From NCBI GenBank assembly GCA_016714685.1, contig JADKCH010000005.1:62001-126000 (forward strand): 64,000 bases of DNA, read 5' to 3'. Below the pieces are notes generated by a model. The model did no database searches. It had not been told where the DNA came from and worked only from the letters and a program-made list of their open reading frames with translations. Source of the DNA: Candidatus Geothrix odensensis (GTDB lineage Bacteria > Acidobacteriota > Holophagae > Holophagales > Holophagaceae). A program made the position numbers and the translations under genes. Numbering within the stretch: the stretch's first letter is position 1; each line of letters opens with the position of its first letter. This document shows, in pieces, positions 18,164 to 27,014 of the stretch.

Positions 18164-18982
18164 ATGCGACACAGGGGATGGCTGCTCGGAACCATTTTGG
18201 CGGCCCTGGCCCCGGTGGCGGTCCTGGCCTCGGAGCCGGGCCAGACCCAGTGGCGCCTCGCCAACTTCACCTGGCTGAAGCTGGTGCCCGCCGAGCCCGG
18301 CGCCCCGGCCAACGCCCACCCCGCGACCCTCGGCGACGAGGCTCTGGTGGCGGCCCTGGGGCCCGTCCAGGCCTCGGTGGAGGGCCAGACCATCCCTCTC
18401 TTCGCCAAGGACGAGCTGAAGGGCCTGGCCCGGCCCCTGCGCGAGGCCCTGGCCCTGGCCCGACCTGGCGACGACCTGATCCTGCTCAGCACCTTCAAGC
18501 GCAGCGGCGGCTTCATGGAGATGCCCGTGGGCCTCACGGCACGGCTCTTCGTGGCGGACGGCGCCCTGCACCTCATCGTCCACGACGCCCGGCTCACCTT
18601 CATGGACCGCTACTCGGCGGACCGCACCCTGCCCACCTTCGTCTACGGCTCCCGCGCCGCGGCCTCCGGCGTGGCCCTCGAGGCCCCCCAGGCCACCCGC
18701 CGCCGCGCCGACTGGCTGAGCTTCCCCCTGGCTCCGGCGCCCCTCCCGGCAACAGCCCCGGCCACTCCGGCTCCGGCCCCCGCGACCGCCGTCCCCCCCG
18801 TGGCCGCGCCCCCGAAGGCCGCCGCCACGGCCGCCCCAGCCACCGCTCCGGCAGCCCGGGACGAGGCCTTCTACGAAGCCCAGGCCCAGCGCCTCCGCGC
18901 CCTCAAGAAGCTGCGCGACGAGAACCTCCTCAGCGAGGCCGAATACCAGGAGAAGCGCGACGCCATCCTGAAGACGCTGTAG
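18164..18982 (+). CDS. Exported protein with C-terminal SHOCT-like segment
   Basis: This 272-residue protein has an N-terminal signal peptide (residues 1-23, ending LASEP), a globular middle of unknown function, and an Ala/Pro-rich linker at about 190-235. The final ~35 residues (RLRALKKLRDENLLSEAEY, then QEKRDAIL) resemble a SHOCT oligomerisation helix pair. The low-complexity linker suggests a tether between the folded domain and the short helical tail. Function unknown. An ATG at 18164 gives a clean signal peptide. Confidence 0.65.
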   Translation: MRHRGWLLGTILAALAPVAVLASEPGQTQWRLANFTWLKLVPAEPGAPANAHPATLGDEALVAALGPVQASVEGQTIPLFAKDELKGLARPLREALALARPGDDLILLSTFKRSGGFMEMPVGLTARLFVADGALHLIVHDARLTFMDRYSADRTLPTFVYGSRAAASGVALEAPQATRRRADWLSFPLAPAPLPATAPATPAPAPATAVPPVAAPPKAAATAAPATAPAARDEAFYEAQAQRLRALKKLRDENLLSEAEYQEKRDAILKTL

Positions 18983-19027
18983 GGATCAGTCCGGAGTCTG
19001 GAGTCCGAGTCCAGACAGCATTTCCAA

Positions 19028-19399
19028 TCACCCCCACCCCAGCTCCTCCAGCCGCTCCTCGCCGATGCCGAAGTGGTGCGCGATCTCATGGATGACCGTG
19101 GTGGCGATCTCATCCCGCAGGTCCGCCTCGTCCTCGCAGTCCTCCAGCAGGGGCCCCCGGTAGAGGGTGATGCGGGGCGGCAGGTCGCCCAGCTCGGGCG
19201 GGCCTTCCGTCAGCGAACGGCCCGAATACAGGCCGTAGAGCGTGTCGTCCTCCGGGATGCCCAGCTCATCGAGCAGCGCGTCCGGCGCCCAGTCCTCGAT
19301 GACCACCGGCACGCCCGCCAGGTACGGCCGGAACTCCGCCGGGACGAGGGCCAGCGCCTCGTCCACCAGCCCGCGGAACCTGCGATCCGACATGTCCAT
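19028..19399 (-). CDS. Minimal zincin metallopeptidase (PF06262 type)
   Basis: This 123-residue cytosolic protein ends with TVIHEIAHHFGIGEERLEEL, an HExxH zinc-binding helix with a downstream Glu/Asp-type ligand region. The small size and the preceding DLPPRITLYRGPLLEDC strand match the minimal predicted zincins of family PF06262. Substrate unknown. The gene is followed by a short gap to an SHOCT-tailed protein on the other strand. Start is at 19399 (MDM) or two codons later. Confidence 0.85.
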   Translation of the reverse strand: MDMSDRRFRGLVDEALALVPAEFRPYLAGVPVVIEDWAPDALLDELGIPEDDTLYGLYSGRSLTEGPPELGDLPPRITLYRGPLLEDCEDEADLRDEIATTVIHEIAHHFGIGEERLEELGWG

Positions 19400-19443
19400 G
19401 GCACGATCCTAGCCCAAAGCCCCCGACGCCGATCCTCCTCATG

Positions 19444-19776
19444 CTTTTATCGGTGTTCATCGGTGTTCATCGGTGGTTCCCAGGGGGGGGGGGGGGGAAG
19501 GGGGGGGCCGGGGGGAGGGGGAGGGGGGTGCCGCCTATCGCCCTTTCCGGTCAGGACGAAACCGCGGAATGACGCACGCGAATGCCGGGCACCGATCCTT
19601 CAGATGGCCATCCGAGTGTCCCATCCACCGGGCGCATCACCACCGGTCTTTATCAGGCTTTTTTCGGGGTGTTGGGGGGGGTTTCGGGGGTTGGGTGTTC
19701 CGCCCACAGGGCACTTCACAGCCGCGGGAAAGGCAGTTTTGCCACCGATGAACACCGATGAACACCGATCAAAAGA
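19444..19776. repeat. Inverted ACCGATGAAC-type repeats flanking a G-rich core
   Basis: The left arm at 19444-19480 carries three ATCGGTG(TTC) units; the right arm at 19742-19776 carries the inverse ACCGATGAAC units, both ending in AAAAG/CTTTT. Between them are a run of 15 G (19483-19497), further G-runs to about 19530, and more at 19670-19695. No credible gene lies in 19400-19881. Confidence 0.8.
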
Positions 19777-19881
19777 TGATGAAAGGCAGGCTGCCTGGGA
19801 GCGGCGGCAAAAGGACATTCCGCCGAGCCTCACCAGGCCCGCTTCGGAGCCACTGGTTCCCGGCTAGCCGCGGTTCCAGCC

Positions 19882-22800
19882 TCAGGCCCGGCCCAGGTGG
19901 ATGCGGAAGGTGGCGCCCTGGCCAGGCTCGCTGTGCAGGGTGAGCTCTCCGCCCATGGCCTCCACCAGCGCCCGCGCGATGGAGAGCCCCAGGCCGGTGC
20001 TGCCCTCGCCCGCGGTGGGCCGCGCGGAGAGGCGCCGGAACCGCTCGAAGGCATGCGCCTTGTCCTCCTCGGTGAAGCCCGGGCCCTCGTCCTGGATCTC
20101 GATGAGCCCCTCGCGCACCCGCAGCGTCACGCGCCGCACCGGCGGTCCGGGGGGCATGAACTTGAGGGCGTTGCTCACCAGGTTGTCCAGCACCTCCATC
20201 AGGTGGAAGGGGTCCGCCAGCAGCGCCGGGGCGCCCTCCGGGGGCAGGTCCAGCTCCAGCAGCAGGTGCTTGGCCTCGGCTGCGGCGCGGTGGCGCTCGG
20301 CGAGCTCGCGCAGCAGCAGGCAGGGATCCACCCCCTCCATCTGCAGGGAGATCTGGCCCGCGTCGATGCGGCTGGAGTTGAGCAGCCGCTCGATGAGCAT
20401 CGACATCTCGCCCACCAGCTTCTGGATGCGCCGCGCCGGGGCCTCCGCGCCACCCTCCTCCCCGCTCCGGGTGATCATCTCCGCGAAGAGCCCGATGGCG
20501 CTGAGGGGGTTCCGCAGGTCGTGGGCCGCGATGCCCAGCATGTTGCTCTTCTCCTCGTTGAGGCGGGCCAGGTGCTGGTTGATGCGCCCCAGGGCCTCGT
20601 TCTGCCGGCGGACCTCCGCCGTGGCCGCATGCACCCGCGCCGCCAGCCGGGCGTTCTGCTGCTGCAGCCGCCGCACCCGCCAGAGGATCAGCAGCAGCAC
20701 GCCGCCGGTCAGCAGCAGGATGTAGGCCAGCAGGGCCCACCAGCGCAGCCAGGGGGGCGCCTCCACCACCACGGGGAGTTCCAGGGGACCCGTCTCGTTG
20801 CCCGCGTGGTCCCGGCCCCAGACCTGCAGGGTGTAGCGGCCCGGCGGCAGGGTGACGAACTCGCGGTCGGCGGCGGGGGTCCAGGCCGAGGGCTCCGCCT
20901 CCAGCCCCACCAGCCGCGAGCGGAAGCGGGTATCCGCCTCCCGGTGGTAGCTGAGCAGGCTGAACCGCACCTTGAGGTTCCGCATGCGCCAGGGCAGGTG
21001 CCAGGGTCCCGCCAGCGGCAGGTTCTGGTCCCCGTTGCGGGCCTGGTCGAGGTACAGGCGCTTGGGGCGGGTGTCCACGAAGCGGGTGGATGGGGCCAGG
21101 ATCGCCACCCCCAGCACCGTGCCCACCCAGACCCGGCCGTGGGAATCCACCAGGGAGGCCCCCTGCACGCAGCCGTTGCTGGGCAGGCCATCCCCCGTGG
21201 TGAAGGCCTGGGCCTCGAGGCCGCCGCCGGGCTTCGGCCCCAGGCGCCAGACGCCGCGGTTGGTGAAGGCGAACAGGGAGCCATCGGGACCGCGCTGGGC
21301 CGTGTAGACCATATCGCCGGGGAAGCCCGGCTGGGTCGCCTGGTTCAGCACGCGGCCGGTGGCCCGGGGCGGGCTGGTCTGGAACTGCTGCAGGCCGCCC
21401 TGGGTGGACACCCAGATGCAGGGCCGGCCCTCCTCCTCCGCCGCCAGCAGGTGCATCACGCGCGAATCCACCAGGCCCTGGGCATCGCCGAACCAGGTGA
21501 AGGCGTCCCCGCCCGCCTCCAGTACGCCCAGGCCCGAGCCCCGGGTGCCCACCCAGAGCTGCCGCAGGGCGCCGTCAGGGCCGCGGATGGCGGTGATGCC
21601 GCTCACCAGGGCCCGGGGCACGCCGTGCCTCTCGCCGTAGTGGGTCCAGGCGCCGCCCTTCCAACGGGAGACGCCCACCCGGGTGCCCACCCACACCGCC
21701 GGAGCGCCGTCGGCATCCGGGCCCGCGTGGAGCGCGTAGACGAAGGAATCCGGCAGGCCCGGCAGCGGCCGCGCCCGGCCCCCGTGCAGGCGGTAGAGGC
21801 CGTGGCCCCGGGTGCCCACCCACACCGCGCCGTCCGCCGCGTCGCCCGCCAGGGCGAAGATGGTGGTTCGCGGCAGGCCCTCCGCCTCGCCGTGGGTCCG
21901 CCAGCGGCCGCCCTGGTAGCTCACCAGGCCGTAGAAGGTGCCGAACCAGAGGCCGCCCGTGCGGCGGTCCTCGTGCAGGCTGAAGACCAGGTTGTCGGGC
22001 AGGCCATCCTGGGCGTCCAGGCTGGCCCAGGTGCCCTCGGTGAAGCGCACCAGGCCGCCGAAGGTGCCCGCCCAGACCGTCTCGCGGCCCGAGGGGCCGA
22101 TCTGCACCAGGAGGCTGCGCACCAGCGGGCTGGTGAGGCCCTCGGCCAGGCCCCAGACCCGGCGCCGGTCCCCCTCCCAGCGCACCAGGCCGCCCTCGGT
22201 GCCCACCCAGAGCACCGGCTTCCCCGCGCGGCTCAGGGTGCGCTTCAGGCAGGACACCGCCGGCCGGGGCAGGAATTCCGGCGCGCCATGGGTGCGCCAG
22301 CGGCCCGGCTCGCCCACGGACAGGCCGGCGCGCGTGCCCACCCAGAACCCGCCGCGCCCCCCCGGAGTCTCGCCCTCCAGCAGGGCCGTCACCATGGGGC
22401 TGGGCAGGCCCGCCTGCCCGAACCAGCGCCAGCTCCCCCGCTGGAAGCAGCCCAGGCCCTCGTCGGTCCCCACCCAGACCTCGGCTTCCGCCGCCGTGCC
22501 GCGCACCAGCAGGGCCCGCACGGGCCCGTGGCGCCAGGGCTGGTCCGCCGGGAAGGCCTGCCAGCGGGTGCCCGTCCAGCGGGCGGGCCCCTCGCCCGTC
22601 CCCGCCCACAGGGTGCCGCCCCCCTCCACCAGGCAGTAGACAGCGTCCGAGGGCAGGCCCGAGGCCCGGTCCAGCAGGGTCCACCGGCCCTCATGCCACC
22701 GCGCCACTCCCGCGTTGTTGGTGCCGAACCAGCGCGGCCCGCCCGGGGACAGCACCATGGCCGTCACCCAGTTGCTGCGCCTGGGGGCCGGCATGTCCAC

Positions 22801-23085
22801 CGGCGTCCAGGTGCGGCCGTCGTAGCGCATGGCCCCGTCCTGGGTGCCGATCCAGGCGTAGCCCTGGTCATCCAGACCCACCGCCTCCACCGAGTTCTGG
22901 CGCAGGCCCTCGCGGTCCGTGAAGATCTGCACCTGGGGCCGGCCCGTCAGCGGGGCCACCCGGTCCCGGGCCGCCGACGGCTCCGCGGCTCGAAGGGGCG
23001 CGAGCAGGGCCAGCCCCGCCAGGACGGCCCGCACAGCCCGCACTCCCCGCCCGCCCCAGGCCACCGCCCTCTCCCCGCCCGCCAT
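19882..23085 (-). CDS. Propeller-type sensor histidine kinase
   Basis: This is a 1067-residue protein. After a probable signal peptide (residues 14-34) come about a dozen two-component-regulator propeller repeats with the recurrent xVWVGTxxGL pattern, covering about 50-640. A Y_Y_Y immunoglobulin-like domain follows (about 690-780), then one membrane helix near 790-810. Next are a coiled stretch, a HisKA dimerisation helix with His855 (AAHDLRNPLSA), and a HATPase domain with N box (LVSNALKF), G1 (DEGPGF) and G2 (STGLGLSIA). It would sense a periplasmic ligand. It has no receiver or DNA-binding domain, unlike the hybrid Bacteroides versions, and no adjacent response regulator. Confidence 0.92.
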   Translation of the reverse strand: MAGGERAVAWGGRGVRAVRAVLAGLALLAPLRAAEPSAARDRVAPLTGRPQVQIFTDREGLRQNSVEAVGLDDQGYAWIGTQDGAMRYDGRTWTPVDMPAPRRSNWVTAMVLSPGGPRWFGTNNAGVARWHEGRWTLLDRASGLPSDAVYCLVEGGGTLWAGTGEGPARWTGTRWQAFPADQPWRHGPVRALLVRGTAAEAEVWVGTDEGLGCFQRGSWRWFGQAGLPSPMVTALLEGETPGGRGGFWVGTRAGLSVGEPGRWRTHGAPEFLPRPAVSCLKRTLSRAGKPVLWVGTEGGLVRWEGDRRRVWGLAEGLTSPLVRSLLVQIGPSGRETVWAGTFGGLVRFTEGTWASLDAQDGLPDNLVFSLHEDRRTGGLWFGTFYGLVSYQGGRWRTHGEAEGLPRTTIFALAGDAADGAVWVGTRGHGLYRLHGGRARPLPGLPDSFVYALHAGPDADGAPAVWVGTRVGVSRWKGGAWTHYGERHGVPRALVSGITAIRGPDGALRQLWVGTRGSGLGVLEAGGDAFTWFGDAQGLVDSRVMHLLAAEEEGRPCIWVSTQGGLQQFQTSPPRATGRVLNQATQPGFPGDMVYTAQRGPDGSLFAFTNRGVWRLGPKPGGGLEAQAFTTGDGLPSNGCVQGASLVDSHGRVWVGTVLGVAILAPSTRFVDTRPKRLYLDQARNGDQNLPLAGPWHLPWRMRNLKVRFSLLSYHREADTRFRSRLVGLEAEPSAWTPAADREFVTLPPGRYTLQVWGRDHAGNETGPLELPVVVEAPPWLRWWALLAYILLLTGGVLLLILWRVRRLQQQNARLAARVHAATAEVRRQNEALGRINQHLARLNEEKSNMLGIAAHDLRNPLSAIGLFAEMITRSGEEGGAEAPARRIQKLVGEMSMLIERLLNSSRIDAGQISLQMEGVDPCLLLRELAERHRAAAEAKHLLLELDLPPEGAPALLADPFHLMEVLDNLVSNALKFMPPGPPVRRVTLRVREGLIEIQDEGPGFTEEDKAHAFERFRRLSARPTAGEGSTGLGLSIARALVEAMGGELTLHSEPGQGATFRIHLGRA

Positions 23086-23245
23086 GCACCGCGCAGGCTA
23101 CAGAGGGCATCGACAGGTGGCGTGGGGGCCTTGAACCCCGGCCCGAAGGCAGCGGAGGCCCCGGGCCCGGACCTGGGCAGGTGAGAGCTCCAACCTGCGA
23201 CGGGCGGCTCTGAAGGAACGCCGCGTCGCAGAGCAAGGCAACGGC

Positions 23246-23600
23246 TCTTCAACCACCGATCCACATCAATCAAAGGCGGATCGAAAAAGGCCTGTCTCAA
23301 AAACAAACCTTTCTGCCTTCTCATGTCCTTATCGGTGTCCACAGGTGGTCATCGGTGGTTCCCTGCCTTCCCTGCCCGCCCCGCCGCAGCCCGCCGAAGG
23401 GACTCGCCACTCCGCGGCCGCCAACCTGGCGTCTGGAAAGTCATCCATCAGGGAACTGCCTTTGTAACCACCGATGAACACCGATGAACACCGATGAACA
23501 CCGATCAAAAGCTGATAGAGACAGTTCGACTTGGGAAGAAGGTCCTTCCGCCTTCCACGCCCACTCTGGTTGATCAAGGTCCATTGGCGGTTCCCCGCCT
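23246..23600. repeat. Paired ACCGATGAAC-family palindromes next to intI
   Basis: The first unit runs from AACCACCGATCCACA (23248) to TCATCGGTGGTTCCC (23349-23363). The second begins AACCACCGATGAACACCGAT at 23467 with four ACCGAT iterations, then ends at a degenerate TTGATCAAGGTCCATTGGCGGTTCC (23571-23595). They fill the gap between the sensor kinase and the 3' end of the integrase gene; I see no gene in 23086-23617. Confidence 0.75.
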
Positions 23601-23617
23601 CATTCCACCCGCCCCCA

Positions 23618-24631
23618 TCACAGCCCGTCGAGGGGACTCATGACTCCCCGGCCGCCCCGGTTCAGCACGTGCGTGTAGATCATGGTCGTCTCCACGTCCT
23701 TGTGCCCCAGCAGCTCCTGCACCGTGCGGATGTCGTGGCCCGCCGCCAGCAGGTGCGTGGCGAAGCTGTGCCGCAGAACGTGCGGCGTCACCGGCTTGGC
23801 CAGTTCGCCGGTGCGGGCCGCCAGCCGCACGGCCTTCTGGACGCTCTCCGCGTGCAGGTGATGGCGGCGGATGACACCCGTGCGCGGATCCACCGAGCGC
23901 AGCGCCGAGGGGAAGACCCACTGCCACCCCCACTGCCGCGCGGCGGCCCGGTACTTGGAAGCCAGGGCATCGGGCAGGAGGACCTCGCCAAAGCCCTCGG
24001 CCAGGTCCGAGGCGTGCAGGGCCTGCACCCGCTCCAGGTGCGCGCGCAGCGGGGCCACCAGACGGGCGGGTAGCACCGTCACCCGGTCCTTGCCGCCCTT
24101 TCCCTCGCGGACCACGAGTTCCCGCCCCACGAAATCCAGGTCCTTCACCCGCAGCCGCAGCACCTCCATCAGCCGCATGCCCGTGCCGTAGAGCAGCCTC
24201 GCCACCAGCCCCATCACGCCCTCCATCTGATCCATGAGGACGCGCACCTCCCCGGGCGTCAGGACCACCGGCAGTCTCGGCTGCCGCTTGGCATGGACGA
24301 TCTCCCCCAGCCAGGGCAGGTCCACGGCCAGCACCTCCTTGTAGAGGAAGATAAGGGCGGCCTTCGCCTGGTTCTGGGTGGAGGCCGCCACCTGCCGCTC
24401 GACGGCCAGGTGAGAGAGGAAGGCCCGCACCTCCGGCGCCCCCAGCTCGCGCGGGTGCCGCTTGCCATGGAACAGGATGAAGCGGCGCACCCAGTCCACA
24501 TAGGTATCCTCGGTCCGCAGGCTGTAGTGACGGATCCGGATGGCCTCGCGAAGCACATCGAACAACCGCGGCGGGCTTGGTTCCGGCCCCTCCGTCCGTC
24601 TTCCACCGGTCTGCCTATTCAGGTTCTCCAT
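23618..24631 (-). CDS. intI: Integron integrase (tyrosine recombinase)
   Basis: This 337-residue recombinase would join cassette attC sites to attI. Catalytic residues are all visible: Arg in GTGMRLMEVL, Lys in GKGGKDR, His and Arg in HVLRHSFATHL, His in LLGHKDVETT and the nucleophile Tyr319 in MIYTHV. Between motif II and the HxxR box it carries ASDLAEGFGEVLLPDALASK and then WGWQWVFPS, the extra IntI patch that separates integron integrases from XerC/D and phage integrases. The N-terminus (LREAIRIRHYSLRTEDTYVDW) is the core-binding SAM-like domain. It is transcribed away from the cassettes, the usual chromosomal-integron layout. Confidence 0.97.
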   Translation of the reverse strand: MENLNRQTGGRRTEGPEPSPPRLFDVLREAIRIRHYSLRTEDTYVDWVRRFILFHGKRHPRELGAPEVRAFLSHLAVERQVAASTQNQAKAALIFLYKEVLAVDLPWLGEIVHAKRQPRLPVVLTPGEVRVLMDQMEGVMGLVARLLYGTGMRLMEVLRLRVKDLDFVGRELVVREGKGGKDRVTVLPARLVAPLRAHLERVQALHASDLAEGFGEVLLPDALASKYRAAARQWGWQWVFPSALRSVDPRTGVIRRHHLHAESVQKAVRLAARTGELAKPVTPHVLRHSFATHLLAAGHDIRTVQELLGHKDVETTMIYTHVLNRGGRGVMSPLDGL

Positions 24632-24860
24632 GCCCCGCCGCCCTGCCCTTGCAGTTCGCCCATTGCAGTAAACTAAGGACGGCCCAAGCCATCCTTATCT
24701 CCCCGTGATACAACAATCTATCGCTTTTTTTTCGCTCGTCAAGCCCCCTCCACAGTTCGCCCATTCCCCCACCAACCGAACCCAACAACCTCCCCCCCTC
24801 CCCCCCAACTAGGCGAACTCCCCCCCGACCCCCACCCCATCGTCCAATTACTAGTTAGGC
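24632..24860 (+). other. attI region and putative cassette promoter area
   Basis: The 222 bp between the intI start and the first cassette end in GTTAGGC (24854-24860), the recombination core, with crossover after G24854. The first 10 nt from 24854 (GTTAGGCGCC) are mirrored by GGCGCCTAAC at the 5' edge of attC1, confirming the junction. AGTTCGCC occurs at about 24656 and 24755 as a longer direct repeat (CAGTTCGCCCATT) and inverted near 24812, a possible set of integrase-binding sites. The stretch 24760-24845 is extremely C-rich. A cassette promoter is expected here but I cannot place it. Confidence 0.75.
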
Positions 24861-24892
24861 GCCCTCACCAACTTCACTCGCCAGGTGTCTCC

Positions 24893-25186
24893 TTGACTCG
24901 TCGCAAAACTCCGCAAGAGAAAAAGGAAGAGGAATACAAATATGAGATTCGCCCTTGGTGCGAAGCGCCCCACGCATTCCGGAAGAATTGGCCTAGGAAG
25001 AAGGCTCGGGTCAACCGTGCAGAACGCCGGGATGTGAAGCAGACTATCGGTCAGGATCTCTCGTCGGGTAATGAAGATGACCTTACGCTGAAGAAGCTCA
25101 AGACAATCCATGTTCCTAGTGCCATCCGCAAGACACACATCATGACTCTTCGCCAACGCCTACAAAACAAAAAGAAGCTCAGTTAG
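24893..25186 (+). CDS. Cassette 1: small basic protein, unknown
   Basis: This 97-residue, very Lys/Arg-rich protein (RRKTPQEKKEEEYKYEIRPW, later KKARVNRAERRDVKQ) has no membrane segment. The charge pattern suggests nucleic-acid or ribosome contact, but I do not recognise a family. It starts at TTG 24893, preceded by AGGTG at SD distance; no ATG lies nearby in frame. The stop codon overlaps the start of attC1. Being first in the array, it should be the best-expressed cassette gene. Confidence 0.7.
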   Translation: MTRRKTPQEKKEEEYKYEIRPWCEAPHAFRKNWPRKKARVNRAERRDVKQTIGQDLSSGNEDDLTLKKLKTIHVPSAIRKTHIMTLRQRLQNKKKLS

Positions 25187-25188
25187 GC

Positions 25189-25312
25189 GCCTAACCCTTA
25201 GCTCAACTCGGACCCCGCCTGCATTGTCTTCCGCTCTCTCTCAACATTTTGCTATCTCGGCTTCGCTCAGCGCCTCGGTGCAGGCGCGGCCGGTTAGCCT
25301 TGTTCGTTAGGC
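25189..25312 (+). repeat. attC1
   Basis: 124 bp from GCCTAAC to GTTAGGC. The inner arms CTCAAC...GGACC and GGCC-GGTTAG are matched (AAC/GTT), and the CGCCTGCA stem is intact. Confidence 0.95.
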
Positions 25313-25319
25313 CCTACCT

Positions 25320-25715
25320 ATGGAAATTCCTAATCCTATCGATCACTTCCATCACCTCTTCAAAAGGGGGGATTTGGTAGCTGTTCGTGAATTCGTTGCT
25401 TTAGGTGCAAACGTTAATGCACGGAACAAGTTTTCTTGGACACCTCTTATGCTTGCTGCCCTGGAAGGGCAAACCCCGATCGTTTGTTTTTTGATTTCAG
25501 CTGGTGCCGATATTACTGCCGTCAATGATTCCGGCGTTTCCGCCTTGGCATATGCAGCATTAAAGGGTCACTCCAAAACAATTCAGGCACTACTTGAAGC
25601 TGGTGCACCACTCAATGTTAAGCCGCATGGTGGCACGCTACTCGGGTTTGCTAGTGTTGGCGGCGCGAATACGCAACAACACGTCGAATTGCTGCGCGCG
25701 GCTGGTGCAGAATGA
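25320..25715 (+). CDS. Cassette 2: ankyrin-repeat protein
   Basis: This 131-residue soluble protein is made of about three and a half ankyrin repeats, seen as LVAVREFVALGANVNARNKF, then TPLMLAALEGQTPIVCFLIS, then SALAYAALKGHSKTIQALLE with AGADI and AGAPLN turns. There is no signal peptide, so it is probably a cytosolic protein-binding scaffold. Partner unknown. The ATG lies 8 nt after the AGG of the cassette core, with no separate SD. The gene is clearly AT-richer than chromosomal neighbours. Confidence 0.88.
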   Translation: MEIPNPIDHFHHLFKRGDLVAVREFVALGANVNARNKFSWTPLMLAALEGQTPIVCFLISAGADITAVNDSGVSALAYAALKGHSKTIQALLEAGAPLNVKPHGGTLLGFASVGGANTQQHVELLRAAGAE

Positions 25716-25731
25716 ATTAAGCGCCGCTCTG

Positions 25732-25855
25732 GCCTAACCCTCCGCTGCACTCGGACCCCGCCTGCATTGCCTTTCGTTCTCTCTCAACTTCTTGCTAACT
25801 CGGCTTCGTTCAGCGCCTCGGTGCAGGCGGGGCCGGTGAGCTTCATTCGTTAGCG
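25732..25855 (+). repeat. attC2
   Basis: 124 bp from GCCTAAC. It has the alternative matched arms CTGCAC / GTGAG. The right core reads GTTAGCG because the next cassette brings its own core. Confidence 0.93.
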
Positions 25856-25880
25856 CGCTCTCTACGCCGCCCAATCTCAA

Positions 25881-26468
25881 ATGCACAATGGAGAACTTGT
25901 GAAATCAATCTTGTTAGCCGTATTAATCTCCATCCCAATTCTCGGTGTTCCCCGAACAGAAGATGAATCTTCAAAGATGCAAAGAGTCCACGTCTTGGTT
26001 AAAGACGACGTAATAGGCGTATTCGTGCCAGCAGGCAAACTGGTATTAATTTTTGATAAGGGGAATTTTGTTCAAAAGGAGCAGAAAGGATCTGGAGGGT
26101 TAGCCAGTCCTAGATATTTTTATTTTGAAGATACCAATAAAGGTACCATCCTCTCCGGTTGGTTCGAACCTGCATCCCGATTTAAAGGGGTGGAGGAGGA
26201 TTGGGCCGCAAATGTTAAACAGTGGCAGGGCAAGCCTGAGCTAGAGCCGCACCAGATCACCACCATTTCCGAGTCCAAATGGAATGGAATCATGTACCAC
26301 ACCAAACACCCTGGTGGTGTGCGAGTCCATATCAAAGCCCACTGGGTAGAGGCCGACACGTGGATTGATGTCCATCTCTCCGAAGCAGCAATAGGCGGGT
26401 CTGAAAAAGCTGAGGAGGCGCTTAAGAAATTGCTGAAATCTACGGCCGTAAAGATTGTTGGCAAGTAA
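25881..26468 (+). CDS. Cassette 3: secreted protein, unknown
   Basis: This 195-residue protein has a hydrophobic N-terminal segment (VKSILLAVLISIPILGVP), a probable signal peptide or anchor. The mature part is a mixed alpha/beta domain with no motif I know. It contains SGWFEPASRFKG and a C-terminal Lys-rich helix (EKAEEALKKLLKS). The AT-rich composition is typical of the array. ATG 25881 lies 26 nt from the cassette boundary. Confidence 0.72.
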   Translation: MHNGELVKSILLAVLISIPILGVPRTEDESSKMQRVHVLVKDDVIGVFVPAGKLVLIFDKGNFVQKEQKGSGGLASPRYFYFEDTNKGTILSGWFEPASRFKGVEEDWAANVKQWQGKPELEPHQITTISESKWNGIMYHTKHPGGVRVHIKAHWVEADTWIDVHLSEAAIGGSEKAEEALKKLLKSTAVKIVGK

Positions 26469-26486
26469 CGAGCATGCCTCCCAGCG

Positions 26487-26610
26487 CTCTAACCCTCCGC
26501 TCAAGTCGGACCCCGCCTGCATTGCTTCTCGCTCTCTCTCAACATTTCGCTATCTCGGCTCCGCTCATCGACTCGGTGCAGGCGTGGCCGCTTAGCTTCA
26601 TCCGTTAGAC
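26487..26610 (+). repeat. attC3
   Basis: 124 bp. The left core is degenerate (CTCTAAC) and the right is GTTAGAC. Inner arms are the AAG / CTT matched variant. Confidence 0.92.
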
Positions 26611-26641
26611 GCCGACAATCCTCAACCTCCAGAGGCTCACC

Positions 26642-27013
26642 ATGACCAGAGCGATCCTGATTCCGTTGATTGCCTTGGTAGGTTGCGCCCAGCCAGATTC
26701 ACAACCAGCTCCACCAATTGGATCTATGTTGGTGCAGAGCGATTACGCTGATATCAAGATTCGCTACCAGCCTCCTATTCCTCCCTTCACAGAGGAGGCC
26801 TTGGCCGCGAAGATCTCTGGCACCGTTCTCTTAGACATGACCATCAACATCTCTGGATTGCCAACCAAAGCGGTTGCCATTTCTGGGCCGGAATCGTTAC
26901 GAAAATTCGCTGAGGGTTATGCCATGCGGTTTCAATTTGAACCGGTTCGATTGCGCGGTAATCCTCAATTGGCACGGTTCACAATGCCCATGCCCATTCT
27001 TATGCGCCGATAG
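26642..27013 (+). CDS. Cassette 4: lipoprotein with TonB-C-like domain
   Basis: This 123-residue protein has lipobox ALVGC (Cys15), so it would be lipidated. The mature domain resembles the TonB C-terminal fold: YQPPIPPFTEEALAAKISGT, then a strand LLDMTINISGLPTKAVAISG, then RFQFEPVRLRG. Such stand-alone TonB-C domains may contact outer-membrane transporters or serve other envelope roles. Assignment is from pattern memory. It has its own AGAGG site upstream of ATG 26642. The stop is directly followed by attC4. Confidence 0.72.
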   Translation: MTRAILIPLIALVGCAQPDSQPAPPIGSMLVQSDYADIKIRYQPPIPPFTEEALAAKISGTVLLDMTINISGLPTKAVAISGPESLRKFAEGYAMRFQFEPVRLRGNPQLARFTMPMPILMRR

Positions 27014-27014
27014 C

